Part shown: positions 11,882 through 24,270 of the stretch, piece after piece
Layout of the letters: each line of letters begins with the position of its first letter
Position numbering within the stretch: the stretch's first letter is position 1
Position numbers and translations under genes: made by a program
Assembly (NCBI GenBank): GCA_001939145.1
Contig: LSRX01000251.1
Location: 541,410 to 605,409, forward strand
Direction: 5' to 3'
Length of the DNA stretch: 64,000 bases
DNA from: Symbiodinium microadriaticum
Taxonomy: Eukaryota; Sar; Dinophyceae; Suessiales; Symbiodiniaceae
The notes under the pieces: model-generated
The model's database searches: none
The model's input: only the letters and a program-made list of their open reading frames with translations
What the model was told of the DNA's origin: nothing

Positions 11882-14800
11882 AGCTCTCGAAAGAAAAGAG
11901 CGAGAGCTAAGGGCTTCTCAATTGCTGTGTTGTGGTTTTCATCGGAAACAAGGCAGGTAAACAGCTCTCCCCGAGACTGGCATCGTTCGGCACTTTCTCC
12001 TGAAACATAGAGGGCCCCATTCTGCTGTTTTACTTACTTGGTACCGTACCTTTCCCTGTATCCATTTCGAGCAAGGTGATCATTATCATGTAGCGTTTAG
12101 GGTCTTATTCATGTGCTGTGCCTTTGTTTTAACAAGCAGCTCGAATGGATACAGCAGACCATTAGTGCCTCATGAGATACCAGATGGGTGCATCTCACAT
12201 GTGAAAAAGAGAACCAAAATAGTTCTGTTCCAGCTGCGCTCCCTTCCTCCAACCTCCGTACCGGGGGGAATCCAACGCAGCTCTGATCCTTGAACCCACG
12301 TTATCTTCATCTTTGTCAATGAGCTACCACGAGAGCTGCGTGTCGGAGCGTGACTGCAACTTGTGCGGAGCAGCATGCTCGGAGCGGGGGATCTTTGTCT
12401 TCGAGAGTGTGCAATGTACAAGCATCCTTTGTCCGTTATCGTATGCCATATGGCGTGAGCTTATGGATGCATTATACTCGCTGCCCGGGGGTCTTGACCG
12501 ACTCCTATGCCCGGGAGGGGGAGAGAGAGAGAGAGAGAGAGAGGATGCGGAGCAATTTGTACGTTGGTGATTGCCGACATGCCCGTCGCCTCTGAGTCGA
12601 GGCCAATCGCTCTTTGCAGCGCACAGCGTTGAGCTTCTGGAGCTGGTACGCGGCATAGAGGTTTTGGAATTGCAAAAGTGAGGGATCTGTACCAGCTCAG
12701 ACCGGCTGTGCCTACTCACAGCCTGTGAGGATGAAATCACTGGTCTTCACCTCCTAGCGGTGGTAGCCGTGTCTACATTGGACACGCAGCAGGCAAGGTT
12801 GTGCCCAGATGCAACCTTCACGAGTCGGTGGTAGGTGGCAAGCTCAGAAGCCCTGACTGAAGCCCAACCTTGCACAGCGCTGTTTCGGTTGAGAACCACT
12901 GATGTTGTCGCACGGCATGTCAAGTCAACCACTATGCCTGAAGAGTGGATCATCGCTTACCGATAGCCGTTGGAAAGCGCATGCTCGGATGGGCACTCCG
13001 GGATTTAACATTCACACAAGGTCGCCAAGAGGGTTTCAGAGGATGCTCTACTTCCTCTCCGCTTTGAAGCATTCTGAAACCATATCGTGACGAGCAACCT
13101 TTGTAGCGATCCCTGCGTGTTCTTGTTCCGACGGCTTTGAAGGACCCTAATTCAGGCCTTACTTCGCTTTGTTAAGAGGCCGGAGTCGTCACCACGGACG
13201 ACGGATTCCACTATGCGCTGCTCGAGAAACAGGCAAGCCCGAAACCGAACATGGGTTTCTAGCACCATTCTGCGAGGATATCCCACTCAAGGGCTTCGCG
13301 GCAGTCCCTAGCAGAATGAGCACCCCAGCCTTGGTTAGACGAGATTTACGCGTGCGGCTATCAAACACCTACGTTGCATCGGGTGGCTTTGCTGTTAACT
13401 GTTATCGTTCGGCAGTACGGTCGCTGCCAGGTCGTCTTGCAGCCGAACAAGACGTACGTGCGCCACTGAGAAGCGATCGAATGTCCTTCTATACAGTGGG
13501 ATACAGCAGATGTGCTTGAAGCAGAGGTTGCAAAATGGACACCACTTACAACTCTAGTGCCAAGCAAGTCGGTGGGCTGATCCAATCCGCGACACCAGCC
13601 TCGTCGGGACAACTTGAGCGGCATGGGTGGTAATCGTTCCAGCCTGTTTGCGACATATCACCGAGGCACAAAGATCTCATGTCGGTCCAATAAATAGCTC
13701 CACCGATGGCCTTCCAAATTTGTACCACCAAAGCCGCCTCATGTTGCGGAGCAGGCTTTGAGAAGCTTTGTGTAGCATTGGATTGTTGATGTGCCCCCGG
13801 GAATTTTAGGGGATCCACCCAGCCAAGGCTCGGGTGGAAAGAACACGATCATGGATTTCGGCGTCTCACTTCACTATCACCGTATCATCTGCAGGAAAAT
13901 CATATCGAGGACGGGACATATAGCTTCCGTGCCCGAAAAGTCGGAACGGCGCTGAGGTCTTGGCCTCGTCCGAGCTGAAAGATGGAGATTCCTTCTTCGA
14001 CGAGGCGGACATGACCAGAATAAGATGAGAGCGAGTGACAAGGCAACTGAGCCGCCTGGCCGTGCATGCTGCATGGTTCCCTGCCTGGCAGCGGCTAACG
14101 GTGGAACCTCAATCCCGCAGCACTGAGAAGCCCGAAGCCGGCTGAATCTCGATGACTCAAACCGACTAAGGGCGGCGCTGCCGCGCCTTCCGAAGGCCTT
14201 GACATCCTCGGCCCTGTGTGCCATTCTCAGAGGGCCAGGAGGGCCGGGCTTTGCTCAGCCGAGTGCTGGGAGTGCTTTGCAAGACATGCACGGCTTGGGA
14301 ATTTGTCCAAAATACTCTTCATCAAACGACAAGAACCCTTGTTTTACACGTTGCCTCCTGAAGCGGCTTGAGCAAACTAGCCTGGCACGCCTGTCTGCAT
14401 CAAATTGCATGAATTGGGCTATCCCACTAAGAGGACACTTGCCAGTGTACAGCACTGACATCGGAACAGCAAGTTGAAATTGGTAATGCCACTCAGCCGC
14501 CCTGAGATACGGTTCATGTCTTCGAGTCCTTCGGAGGTACGCAGACGAGCAAGATGGATGGCACTTTGAGGCATACCCCAACATGCTGTATGGGCCTTTG
14601 ATCCTTGGCTGTATTTTGGCCTGAGTGGGGAGGTTTAGGAGTTTGGCATCTTGTCCGACGAACTCCTTGAGAAGTTGACGATGACAGCTCCTGACAAGCT
14701 CGGTTCAAGATCTAATATATAGGTTTGGGCAGGGGCCGTGCAACGATGCGAGATGCCGCCGAGAGCCTGCACTTGATGCCGCATGGTAGAGGCCGCCGGG

Positions 14801-15588
14801 GAAAAGTCTATACCTACAGAGCTTTACCTAAAGCCCGATAAGCCCTCATACATATCGACCAGGTCGGAGAACACACAATTTTTGAAGTTGGAAGCTTCAG
14901 GAGTTTGACCTTGCCCATTGTTCGGGTGTTCAGCTTGCTCGTAGCAAACAGAGTGGGCCAGCAGCTTGTGAGGAATGCTCTTCTCGTGCCCGCGACAGAG
15001 GCGCGGGGCCTCGGGGCCAATTTTAGATGTGGAAGTTAACCGGCTAAGTTGAGTTTCACTCGAATGACCATGATGGGCACTGGCACCTTTAGTCCGACAC
15101 CGCAGGCAGGAGTTGAAAGTTCAGCCACCCACGACTCTAGACACTTTCGGTGCAGGGAAGCGGGGGCAAAGATGAGAGAGACAAGCAGGGGAGGAAAGAG
15201 GAGAGACGTTTGGACCAATCTGACATATCGTCCATGTTGTTCGTATTGCGTCACGGCTCCAGTACACATGGTTAATGAGCATGACAGGCGGGGAGCAGGA
15301 CTGGTTAGGTAGTGCAGTCAAGATGACAATTCGCACACATTGGACCGCGGCCCCAGAACCGAATAGTTGGAAGTTCATACATCAAGATGATCAGGTGCAA
15401 GCGTGACCTGCAGGTGCTTTCTTCTGCAATTCCATCATGCATACAGGTAGAACCTATAGACCACAGTGAATGCACGTCTCCGGCATATGTCGCCGCCGAC
15501 ATGCCATGCCTTCAGATAGGCCCGGGCAGGGGCCTCCGCCGACTGCCGAGCCGGCAAAGAGCCCGAAAGGATGGTGGCTGTGGAGTGG
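11882..15588. other. intergenic, no gene recognised
   Basis: Unique DNA with another GA run at 12519-12541. Open frames of 80-140 codons overlap on both strands and show no family signature. Confidence 0.4.
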
Positions 15589-15618
15589 TTTAGGGTTCAG
15601 GGAAGTTTAGGGTTTCGG
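15589..15618 (+). repeat. telomere-like repeat patch
   Basis: Two exact TTTAGGG heptamers, one TTCAGGG variant and one TTTCGGT variant, with a 3-base spacer between the second and third. This is the best telomere-like patch in the window, but it is internal. Confidence 0.45.
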
Positions 15619-17306
15619 TGTCCAAGTTCTCCGTGCATTTCTTCGTGTCAAAATCCACCCGCACGTGTCCTAGGTCTTAGATCTTTGTTTGTTGCCTACC
15701 CTAGTTCGGTCCATGATCCGCGCTGTACGGAGGGGAATTACTTGTTTGACTGATACGTCACCTATGGCACGCCTGCAAATCCTGAACATCCGGCAACGCC
15801 TCTGCCGAGATCTGGTCTCATGCTGTGGACATGTATGTTTCCAACAAACTCCCACCGCAATTGTAAACGCGTAGACACAAATCCTGTGTACTTCATAATA
15901 TGCTCACCGATGAAGCAACAGAATACGGCCAGCATCCTCTTTCCCATGCAGCGTCAAAACGCCGAGAGATCCCACTATTTTGAGAGTGAGCATAGGCCCA
16001 GAGCTAATCGAACCCCATGGAGGCTTCCGAAAAGGTGAGTGTCCCCAAAGCTTTGCATGTCCAGACGGCCGAAATGTTGGGACCTTTGAGGTCCCCCTGC
16101 TTCGGGCCTGTGGGAAGGTTTCTAGTTGCAACCCAAGACCGTAAAACTCTGACCTTATGGGGTCTGGGGTTAAGGTGGAGCTTGTCGGTTTGCGGGTCCC
16201 CGCATCACTGCTTGAAGCCTAAGCACAAGCATTCTCCCTCTCCAAAACCAGGACCGGCAGCATGTATCCCGACAGTGGATAATGTGGTCGAACTGCTCGC
16301 AACACGAAACGGGCAATGGGGGGGCGACGTGGGCAAGCCAAGCGATGGCAGTATGTAAAAGTCAAAGAGTCCAGGTTCTCGTGGCATGGTACCACCTTGT
16401 TCTTTCATAACTCGGCGTTTCTAGGTCCCCATGCAGCACACGATTTACCGGTAGAAATCAACGTGCTCACGCGGGCGCGCTGGAGGATGTACAGGACTCG
16501 TGGGAAAGTCGCCGCCATGCAGCTCCGGCTGCGACCAGCAACACAGGCGGGGAACGCCACACATCATGACACAGATCTTTATGATAAGTTGTACCTACAT
16601 GGTAGTGTTGGAAAGGCCAGACTTCTCAAGAGTTTCCAGTCACGTGAGTTTTGAAGATGCCGTAGCTGATGCGATAATGATGCTGGCTGGTGATGGCGCA
16701 TGACATGATATTAGCCAGAACGCTGCCTGGTAAACGTCTACTGTTAGGAGAACGAGACATGCACTTTCTGGGATATCTTAAAAAGATAAACTAAATAACT
16801 AAAACAAGCAGCCAGGTAACCTAACAAAAAACACCAAAATGGCCCACCCCTGAGGCTCGTTCTTGGTTGTGTTTTATGTGTTTTGCCTCGGAACAACGAA
16901 AAACACATATAAGAACAAAACGAAAGGACAAATAAACAATCGTAAACACGCCAAAGTAGAAGCAACAGCAAACTAAGACTACCTCCCACGCCCACTCGTT
17001 CTGTTTCTTTGTTGTTTTCTGTTGTTGTTCTTTGTTTATGTGTCTTGTCTTGGATCTCCAGAGTTTGCAGTCCGCTTCAGTCTACTACACATTGCATATA
17101 GTTACTCCGTTGACGCCCTTCGCTGCAGAAAAGATTCATTCACCTGTGCCGGCTCGGCCGGCAAATGGAGTCCAGTCAGACGAGGCTGTCTTAGATTACA
17201 AAGCTGTGCAGCGTCGATCTACTATAGCTGACTTCGGCGCAGAATAAAAGCAATGGCCACCAGACAAGCGATTGCATGTGCCGTTTGCCTGGATGATAGA
17301 ATAGAG
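15619..17306. other. intergenic, no gene recognised
   Basis: No recognised gene. 16745-17045 is noticeably A/T-richer than its surroundings. The short frames near 16.0-16.7 kb have no motif. Confidence 0.4.
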
Positions 17307-17460
17307 AATCTATCTATATATATATTATATATATATATATATTTATTTATTTATTTATTTATTTAGTTAGTTATTTACATAATATATATATATATATATA
17401 TATATTTATTTATATATATATACACATGTATATGTATATATATATATTTATAGATTGAGA
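17307..17460. repeat. AT-rich microsatellite (TA)n/(TTTA)n
   Basis: Alternating TA runs enclose a TTTA tetranucleotide run (17341-17363), followed by a short GA run to 17469. It is strongly AT-rich within GC-balanced DNA. Confidence 0.95.
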
Positions 17461-17745
17461 GAGAGAGAGTTGGAAGCAGCTCCATGAACACTTTTGTTTG
17501 AAGCGCTGGTCGAGCATGCTCAGGCTGCCAAGAGGGGCGCCGCACGGCCCATGGTCCACGCGGACTTTAGCAGCTCTCCGGACTTAGGGGACGCAGCCGG
17601 GGGAAGGGGATTCGAAGCAAGATGAGAGTGCGCCTTATAAAGACACATCGTATCTGTGTCTCAGGAGACGCGTGGTAGCGGCTGTGAGAAGTGTCATTAG
17701 TATTGCAGTAACAGTAGTACAGTAGGAGTTCTGAAGTAGTCGTCG

Positions 17746-18068
17746 TCGTAGTAGTAGTAGTAGTGGTAGTATCAGTAGCAGTAGCAGTAGCAGTAGAAGT
17801 AGTATCAGCAGCAGTAGCAGTGGCAGTAGAAGTAGTAGTCGTAGTAGTCGTCGTCGTCGTCGTAGTAGTAGTAGTAGTAGGAGCAGTAGTTGCAGTAGCG
17901 GTCGTAGTAGTAGCAGTAGCAGTAGCAGTAGTAGTAGTCGTCGTCGTCGTAGTCGCAGTCGTAGTCGTAGTCGCAGTCGTGGGCGTAGTCCTAGTCGTAG
18001 TCGTCGTCGTAGTAGTAGTCGTCGTCGTCGTCGTCGTAGTAGTAGTAGTAGTAGTAGTAGTATTTGTT

Positions 18069-18103
<35 letters not shown>

Positions 18104-18158
18104 TGTTGTAGTAGTAGTTGTAGTAGTAGTTGTAGTAGTTGTAGTAGTTGTAGTAGTT

Positions 18159-18196
<38 letters not shown>

Positions 18197-18290
18197 CGTG
18201 GTGGTGGTGGTAGTAGTAGTCGTCGTCGTAGTAGTAGTAGTAGCAGTAGTAGTAGTAGTAGTAGCAGTAGGAGCAGCAGTAGCATCTGCA
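17746..18290. repeat. long GTA/GTC trinucleotide array
   Basis: About 545 bases of imperfect AGT/CGT/GTC triplets. All three phases stay open on one or both strands, yielding long poly-Thr, poly-Val or Leu/Arg frames of up to 247 codons. These have no non-repeat core and are not credible genes. It lies about 270 bases upstream of the epimerase-family gene. Confidence 0.95.
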
Positions 18291-18562
18291 GCCGAAGTAT
18301 AGCGAAGCATCTCAGGTGCACGCAGGTTCTTGGAAGTGGGTCTTCGGCATCGCGCTGGCCGGGCTGTGGGTGATGCTCATGGTGCTTTGCATGATGGATT
18401 TAAATGTTTAGGCAAGTTCGATTGAACTTTTCGGGCTTTATCACAGTTGATTGCAGATGTTTCTGGATTCTAAGGTCCTTGGGAGCGGAAGGCTTCCAGA
18501 TTTTCAGTGCCGCGGCCTTCTGGAACCAGCTTAGTGCTTGCGATTTCTGTTAGTCTAGCTCA

Positions 18563-20434
18563 GTGGAGAACCGACATGCTTTCTGCGTCAGAGTTGCCAG
18601 GCCAGGATATCTCTTCCCGACAGTGCCCGATGCCAAACTGGGGGTCGATCCCTGCGCCTCGCTCCGTGTGGATGCCAAACTCGGTACTCCGAAGCCTGCG
18701 AACGGAGAGCTGGTTCTAGTGACTGGTGGATCAGGCTCCCAGCTTACCTCAGTACTTCCTGCGTCCGCATCGCCGAAAGAGTCGAGCCTGCATCTGAGAA
18801 TTGCAGGCAAGTAACTTGCGTGAACTGCAGGCTTCATTGGAAGCCACCTCGTCGAGCAGCTACTGGAGCTGGGATACCGCGTGCGTGTCTTCGACAACCT
18901 GGAAACTGGAAATCTCCAATTCCTGGACCTCCGCCACCCGCGCCTCCAGTTTGTTTTGGGAGACATCCTCGACATCGAGGCTCTAAGGTGTGGCGAGGGC
19001 TTGAACAACTAGTTTTGCGGTGTCGATGCTTCTGCTGCACAGCAAAAGCCATGAAGATCAAAAGAGTCGTTCGACCTCACAACAACAAACGTGTGAAGTT
19101 GGCAGGAGAGCCATGGTGGATGTACGTGGTGTTTTCCACTTGGGTGCAGCCAGCAAGGTCCTGCCGTCTCTGAAGAGTCTTTGCTGAATCAACGGTCCCA
19201 GAGCGGTTGAAACTTCTTAGCTTAGCTCCGGGGCCCAGCGGCCCAGTATGGCCCAGTGCACCAAGGAACCCTGCCATGGGGACCTTTAACGTCGAGCGCA
19301 ACTCCGTTGGAACGAGCCGGGTGCTAGAGGCAAGGAGGAATCTCTGGAACAGTCGAGTTCGGTGGCTGCCAGTATGTAGTGTACATGTTTTACGTAACAG
19401 TTGTTGCGGCATGCAGGCTTGCAAGACTGAACTTGCGCAGAGTGTCACATCGTCAGGCAGCTAACGAAACCATGATGGTGCGCAAAGTCGTGTATGCAGC
19501 ATCTTCTACATACTACGGCAACCAGGGCGTGCCGTTCGCGGAGACGGACCCATTCATGCCTACCTCCCCATATGCAGCTTCAAAGTATATGGGCGAGTTG
19601 GTCATGCTCACCAACGACGAGCTTTACAAGCTGCCGACCTTGTCCCTCCGCTTCTTCATGGTCTATGGACCACGGAATCCTGCCCATGGTGCATATGCCA
19701 TTGTAACTGGGAAGTTTATCGACCGCCTGAAGAAAGGACTGCCTTTGGTGATAGAAGGTGACGGACGAAATTTTCGCGATTTTGTTCATGTGAAAGACGT
19801 CGCACGAGCTTTGATACTGGGTTATCAGGGTGACGTTCATGGGACGTCTATCAACATCGGCTCCGGTGAGAAGCACTCTGTCAAGGAGGTCGCGAATCTG
19901 GTGTCGGCTAACCAGGAACATGTAGCAGCTCGGAGGAACGACCTCCTCGGTACTCTGGCGGACACGTGCAGAGCGAAGAAGCTGCTGAACTTTGCCGTAC
20001 AGCACGACTTCCTCTTCAGCATGCAGGCTCAGAACCAGCATGGCAGCTGTACCTGTTTTTGCTGTGCAAAACCTACATATCATTAAGCTGAAATTATGTT
20101 CTGTGTGTGTGTGTGGATCTTTGCGTGTGCGCGCTGGCCGGCATGCCTGGCAGTAGGCATGGCAGCCTGAACTCAAGATTTCAAACTGTGGTACTGGTAA
20201 TCAGCATGTGAACTACCCAATCGTCAGATCCAGAAGTTGAACACGTGTACATGTGCATATGCGGTCTGGCACAAGCGAGCAGGGCCAGATATAAAGTCAC
20301 TGTTCGTCTCTGCAGAGCACAGGGGATGATCAAGGAGGCTTTGGCTGGCAAATCGGACTACTTCGCCCCAATGTGGGAGGAGCCAGCTGTTCAGGCGCGT
20401 CTGTCGAGCTTCTGGGTCGAAAGGCTGCGGCAGG
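18563..20434 (+). CDS. NAD-dependent epimerase/dehydratase (extended SDR), multi-exon
   Basis: A sugar-nucleotide-modifying enzyme of the extended short-chain dehydrogenase family (UDP-sugar 4-epimerase, dehydratase or decarboxylase type). I reconstruct six in-phase exons: up to 18734, 18831-18987, 19106-19174, 19266-19329, 19457-20026 and 20323-20434. Exons 1-2 join to give the NAD-binding glycine motif TGGSGFIGSH, followed by a DNLETGN segment. Exon 3 gives VFHLGAASK and exon 4 gives FNVERNSVGTSRVLEA. Exon 5 gives SSTYYGN and SPYAASKYMGE, which contains the catalytic YxxxK, and then NFRDFVHVKDVA and RRNDLLGTLADT. Exon 6 gives the C-terminal AGKSDYFAPMWEEP and FWVERLRQ. Inferred introns are 91-296 bases long with GC, GT or GA donors and AG|G acceptors. 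The true start is unknown: upstream exons may be missing, and 18563 is only the first in-frame Met. A further exon may begin at 20572. Family assignment is strong; exact substrate is not determinable. Confidence 0.82.
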
Positions 20435-20571
20435 GTATGGTTCCCCAAACACGGCGTTGAAATGTTACTTGAACTGCTCTTGATTCGCATGACCGCGCGG
20501 AACATCGTTCCTCGGGACACTCCCCGCGGTGGTGCGGCGCATATTTTGCACTCACGTCCTGGTATTTGCAC

Positions 20572-20765
20572 AGGATCCGTCCAGTTTTCGGCTAGCAAGT
20601 GTGGCCACCTCGCGCCTCGACATCTTTGTGAGTTTTGCTCTGGGAAGCGCTTTGGCTGTCAGAATACCTCTGGGCATCGAAGCGTGCAGGACCGACTGGA
20701 GCAGCACATTCCTGGCTGGAAGGGCCTGCCCGGGCATGAAAGACTCACAGCAGCATCTTGAAGGT
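20572..20765 (+). CDS. possible further 3' exon of the SDR gene
   Basis: An AG|G acceptor-like site precedes 20572, and two of the three frames stay open to about 20761. One frame carries a hydrophobic stretch (about VSFALGSALAVRIPLG); the other ends at a TGA at 20759-20761. The donor after the preceding exon (GGTATGG at 20434) permits either junction, so frame and membership are unresolved. It may equally be non-coding. Confidence 0.25.
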
Positions 20766-22499
20766 ATGGGATTGCAAGAGTGGTTGCTGGAGTGCCTTTG
20801 TTTCTGCATTTGGTTGTTATGAAGATACGTCAGGAACTACCGGAGTCTGGTGCATCAAGAGAGGCATGACATCCGTCATTGGAAGCTCCATCCGAGGAAA
20901 TGCCAAGCTGAGGGCAGCTTTAGCGGGCAGCGAGACTTTCTTCCAGATTTTGGCCACGCTGTGAAACCTCCTTGAACCCAGGCCCGTCAGCCCAAAGCCC
21001 TACCCCAGTGCTGCCACAGTTGCCTTGTACAGCTGCGTTGCGCACGGGGCGCAAACACACACAAAGTTCTAACGAGCTTCGATGACTGGCGTTTTGCAAG
21101 CACTGGAGCTCGGAATGCCATGCCCAGGTTGGAGCCAGTCTGTTGCGTGTAACGCTAGCCAAGTGAGCTGGGAGCTGCACACGACTCCAACTTCTTGTGG
21201 GCTGGCAGATTGCATGGAACCCTCACGGCGTGCTCAGAGCTGCGGTGTGCGAGAACAAAAGAAGTTGCAGAACATGGCCACATAGCATGACAGGATGTGC
21301 CCGGAGTGTGTCAGTGAAGCCTATTGAGTCTATTTGTTGCTGATAGAAAGGAGAGCATGACATGCAGCTAGAAATGGCTTCATTAATCATCCGTTGTTGG
21401 TAGTGGTTCTCTAGAGGCTATGCCGACGGCAAGCGAGACACGACCCGGAGGTGTGTGGACCTTAATGTGATTTTGCAGCATGTGCCGGTGATTGCCCGTG
21501 TGCCTCTCGTGACCAGAAGTATGGAGACCTGTGTGGCAATGCATTGCGTTTGGAACAGATTCCACAAGAGTCTGTGCACCTGTAGACATGCAGTTGACAA
21601 TCGCAGTGTAGCAGTGCAATTCCGGTTGTTTCCATGCGAGAGAAGACAACACCACTTGTCGTACGTGAGAGGTCACTTGTGAGCCTGCCAAGCAGCATAT
21701 AAAGAACAAGACACAATATACGCCAGTGGAACGGGTGGGGCGCACACCCTATGGAAACTCGCTTGCCGAGTGATGATTTGAGGTGTCCGACGGTTCTCAG
21801 CCGTCTCAGCCAAGTCCAGGGCGGCTCGGCTGATGAGAATCGTGCTTGCAAGCATGTGCACGAACCACTGGGTAGAAGGCTGAATCGGCGTGTGTTGAAA
21901 GCCCCTTCCTGCGTTGTCCATCTGAGGCCTGATGCCGGTGCAGCTCCAACACTGAGGCAGAAGCATGCAGACCCACCCGCGCAGCGTTTGCCTAGCCAGG
22001 CGAGGGGCTGAGATTTTGCGTTTCGGAAGTTCATCACTGGCACTATAGCGTCGCTGAGGCCAACGCGGAGCAGGTGTTCTTCAGACCAGCTGCACATGAT
22101 GCAGCCACGCTGGCCCTGAATGGTGAGGTTCATGTTGCTTAGACCCATATTGCTAACAGTTAGTTATTCGGTGTATGCGCAGGCAGAGCCGAAATGGCGA
22201 ATTGAGGTGGTGGAGGACCTTCACATATTTAAAAGAGACCTGATGATCTCTTTGCCCGGACAGGACAAAACAGTTGAGGAGAAAGAGCTTGGAGAGATCA
22301 GCTGAGCAGGGCGCAAGAGTGTTGAGTGGTGGCATGTGCAAAGTTCCCGACAGTCACAAAGGCAAGTGCTGACGCCATGAAGTGATGAGCTGCGAAGATT
22401 ATGAACCCAATATCTGGAAATGACATGCCAGAGGCCTTATACATTTAGGTGTCCCCTATGCATTTTGTGCTGTGTAGGCTTCTTTAGGTGACGGACCAC
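20766..22499. other. intergenic, no gene recognised
   Basis: No recognised gene. A 228-codon minus-strand frame (21462-22148) has no motif and overlaps open plus-strand frames, so I treat it as chance. Confidence 0.4.
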
Positions 22500-24270
22500 C
22501 TTCTCTCAGACTTTGGGCGAATGTGAGTCGCGTTGAAGCGATGCGCCGGGCCCAGCGGATCCAACTTGCGGCGCGAAAACAGACATCAGCACGCCCAGCT
22601 TAGATTGCAGGTTGTTTCCCAAGCCACGATTCAGCAATGGTCTTCTAAATGTAGTTGCTGTAGTTTTACTTTGCCTTCAACTGGGATCGGTCTTCGGAAG
22701 GCTAGCGTTCGAGGTTTCCTTTCTCCTCTTTCTGCTCGGCTTTTCGGCAAAACTCCCTTTTCTTCGTTACACCCTCCCTTTCTGGCATGTGGTTGGGTCT
22801 TGGGTCGGCAAGCTCAAGCGGCACAAGTTTACGGAGTGCACGAGCATGCTGCCAAACGGGTGTAGTCCCTCCATGCTGCCCAGAGGAGCCAGATGACCCA
22901 TTCGCATCCATTCGCCATTGCGACCCGTCCCTGCCGCCGTTTTACATCCTTGACATTCAGTCGGGTTCCCCGCCAGTCCACAGCTTCCCGGCTGGACTCT
23001 GGGTCCCGTCCCCAGAACAGGTACTCGTGGCAGGAACCACTGCGTCTCTCTACTTCTCTCTCCCGGTCCTCGCTTCTACTGGCCTTCTAGAGTCTAGAGG
23101 ACGTGGCTGCGACTGCTTAGGGCTTGTCGTATTCTTGCACCTACAGCGAGCTGTCAAAGTCGCAGCAGTATCGTTAAAGCAACTCAGCTCAGGGTAAATC
23201 CTCGGGATGTCCGCCGAGGCGGCGGCTTTGACTGTGAGTGTGCTGGCGCCCTTGCATCCATCACTCGTCGTGACAAGAAGCGGCTAGACTAGCGTTTTGA
23301 TAGTGTGCTCGTCGACTTCTGAACGCCAGGAGAAGGAGGCCCTTGCGAAAGCCAAAGAGTATGCCAAGACAGCAGCAACACAGGAGGAGGCACCCGGACA
23401 AGACAAGTCCTGGTCTGCCGGTCGACTGTGTTCCGAATCCAGCCTCAGAGCAGTACTACACAACCCGCGACTTCCGACAGAACAGCACAAGCTTACACAC
23501 AGTCTGCTGATGCAGCCGGCTGTCATCCACGGAGTACAGACAGACATGTGATTGATTGCTTTGGACAAATACATGGCTCCAAACTTAGTCCGATACAAAC
23601 ACATCATACAAACACCTCGTTGTCAAGACACCATGTGCGACATTGTATTTACGGCCCGTCCTTCAGGTGCTGAAGCACCTGAAGATGTGGGAGGGCTGGG
23701 GTGCTGCTGCCACGTTTCACCTCCAGGATTCCATGAAGCATAAGAAGCGAATGTGCCAGTTCAGAAATGCTGAACTGTTCGGCGTTCTCATGATCTAAGT
23801 GTCCGATGCATGACTACGGCAAGCAAGCGAGGGCACGATGGCACAGAAAAGTGCACGAGCTGCACAACACGATGTGGAGCCGGCAGGTAGATATCACAGC
23901 TCCATCGTGCTGGGCCCAGATGAGGAGCGGCTTTGGCCTTTGCAGCAGCTCCGGAGATTCTGTGCTGGCGGCAAATTGCTAGAGGAAGTCCGGGTACCGA
24001 AAGCGTGCTCTGCAAGGAGATAAGCCTGCCAGCCCGTGAAGAGCCCGATCCAGACAATGTGGCAGTCCTCAGCGTGGACAGTCGGGGAAGATTCACGGGT
24101 AAGAACTCAACTGCACACGTTCTGGGCAGAGGGAGTTCCCGAGCGACGAGGCAAGCCTGCTGCAAAAGGATAGTCAAGCCCTTTGTGAAAAATGACTGGC
24201 TTGTGCCTGTTGCGAAAAACTTGGTCGGTCTGGCTGAAGACTCCAGCTACCGGCCCCTCAGCACATGACG
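22500..24270 (+). other. cluster of exon-like plus-strand fragments, unassigned
   Basis: Several short plus-strand segments have protein-like composition, but I recognise none. One is a Pro-rich piece ending at an AG|GT donor-like site at 23019/23020. Another (about 23325-23400) encodes an Ala/Lys/Glu-rich helix-like piece. A third (about 23668-23795) ends in TAA. A fourth (about 24040-24268) ends in TGA. They could be exons of one spliced gene or chance frames. I could not build a consistent splice model across them. Confidence 0.2.

Noticed and set aside
17567-18321. 247-codon poly-Thr and 228-codon Leu/Arg frames on the minus strand
   Set aside because: The GTA/GTC array keeps several frames open at once, and the non-repeat ends have no motif.
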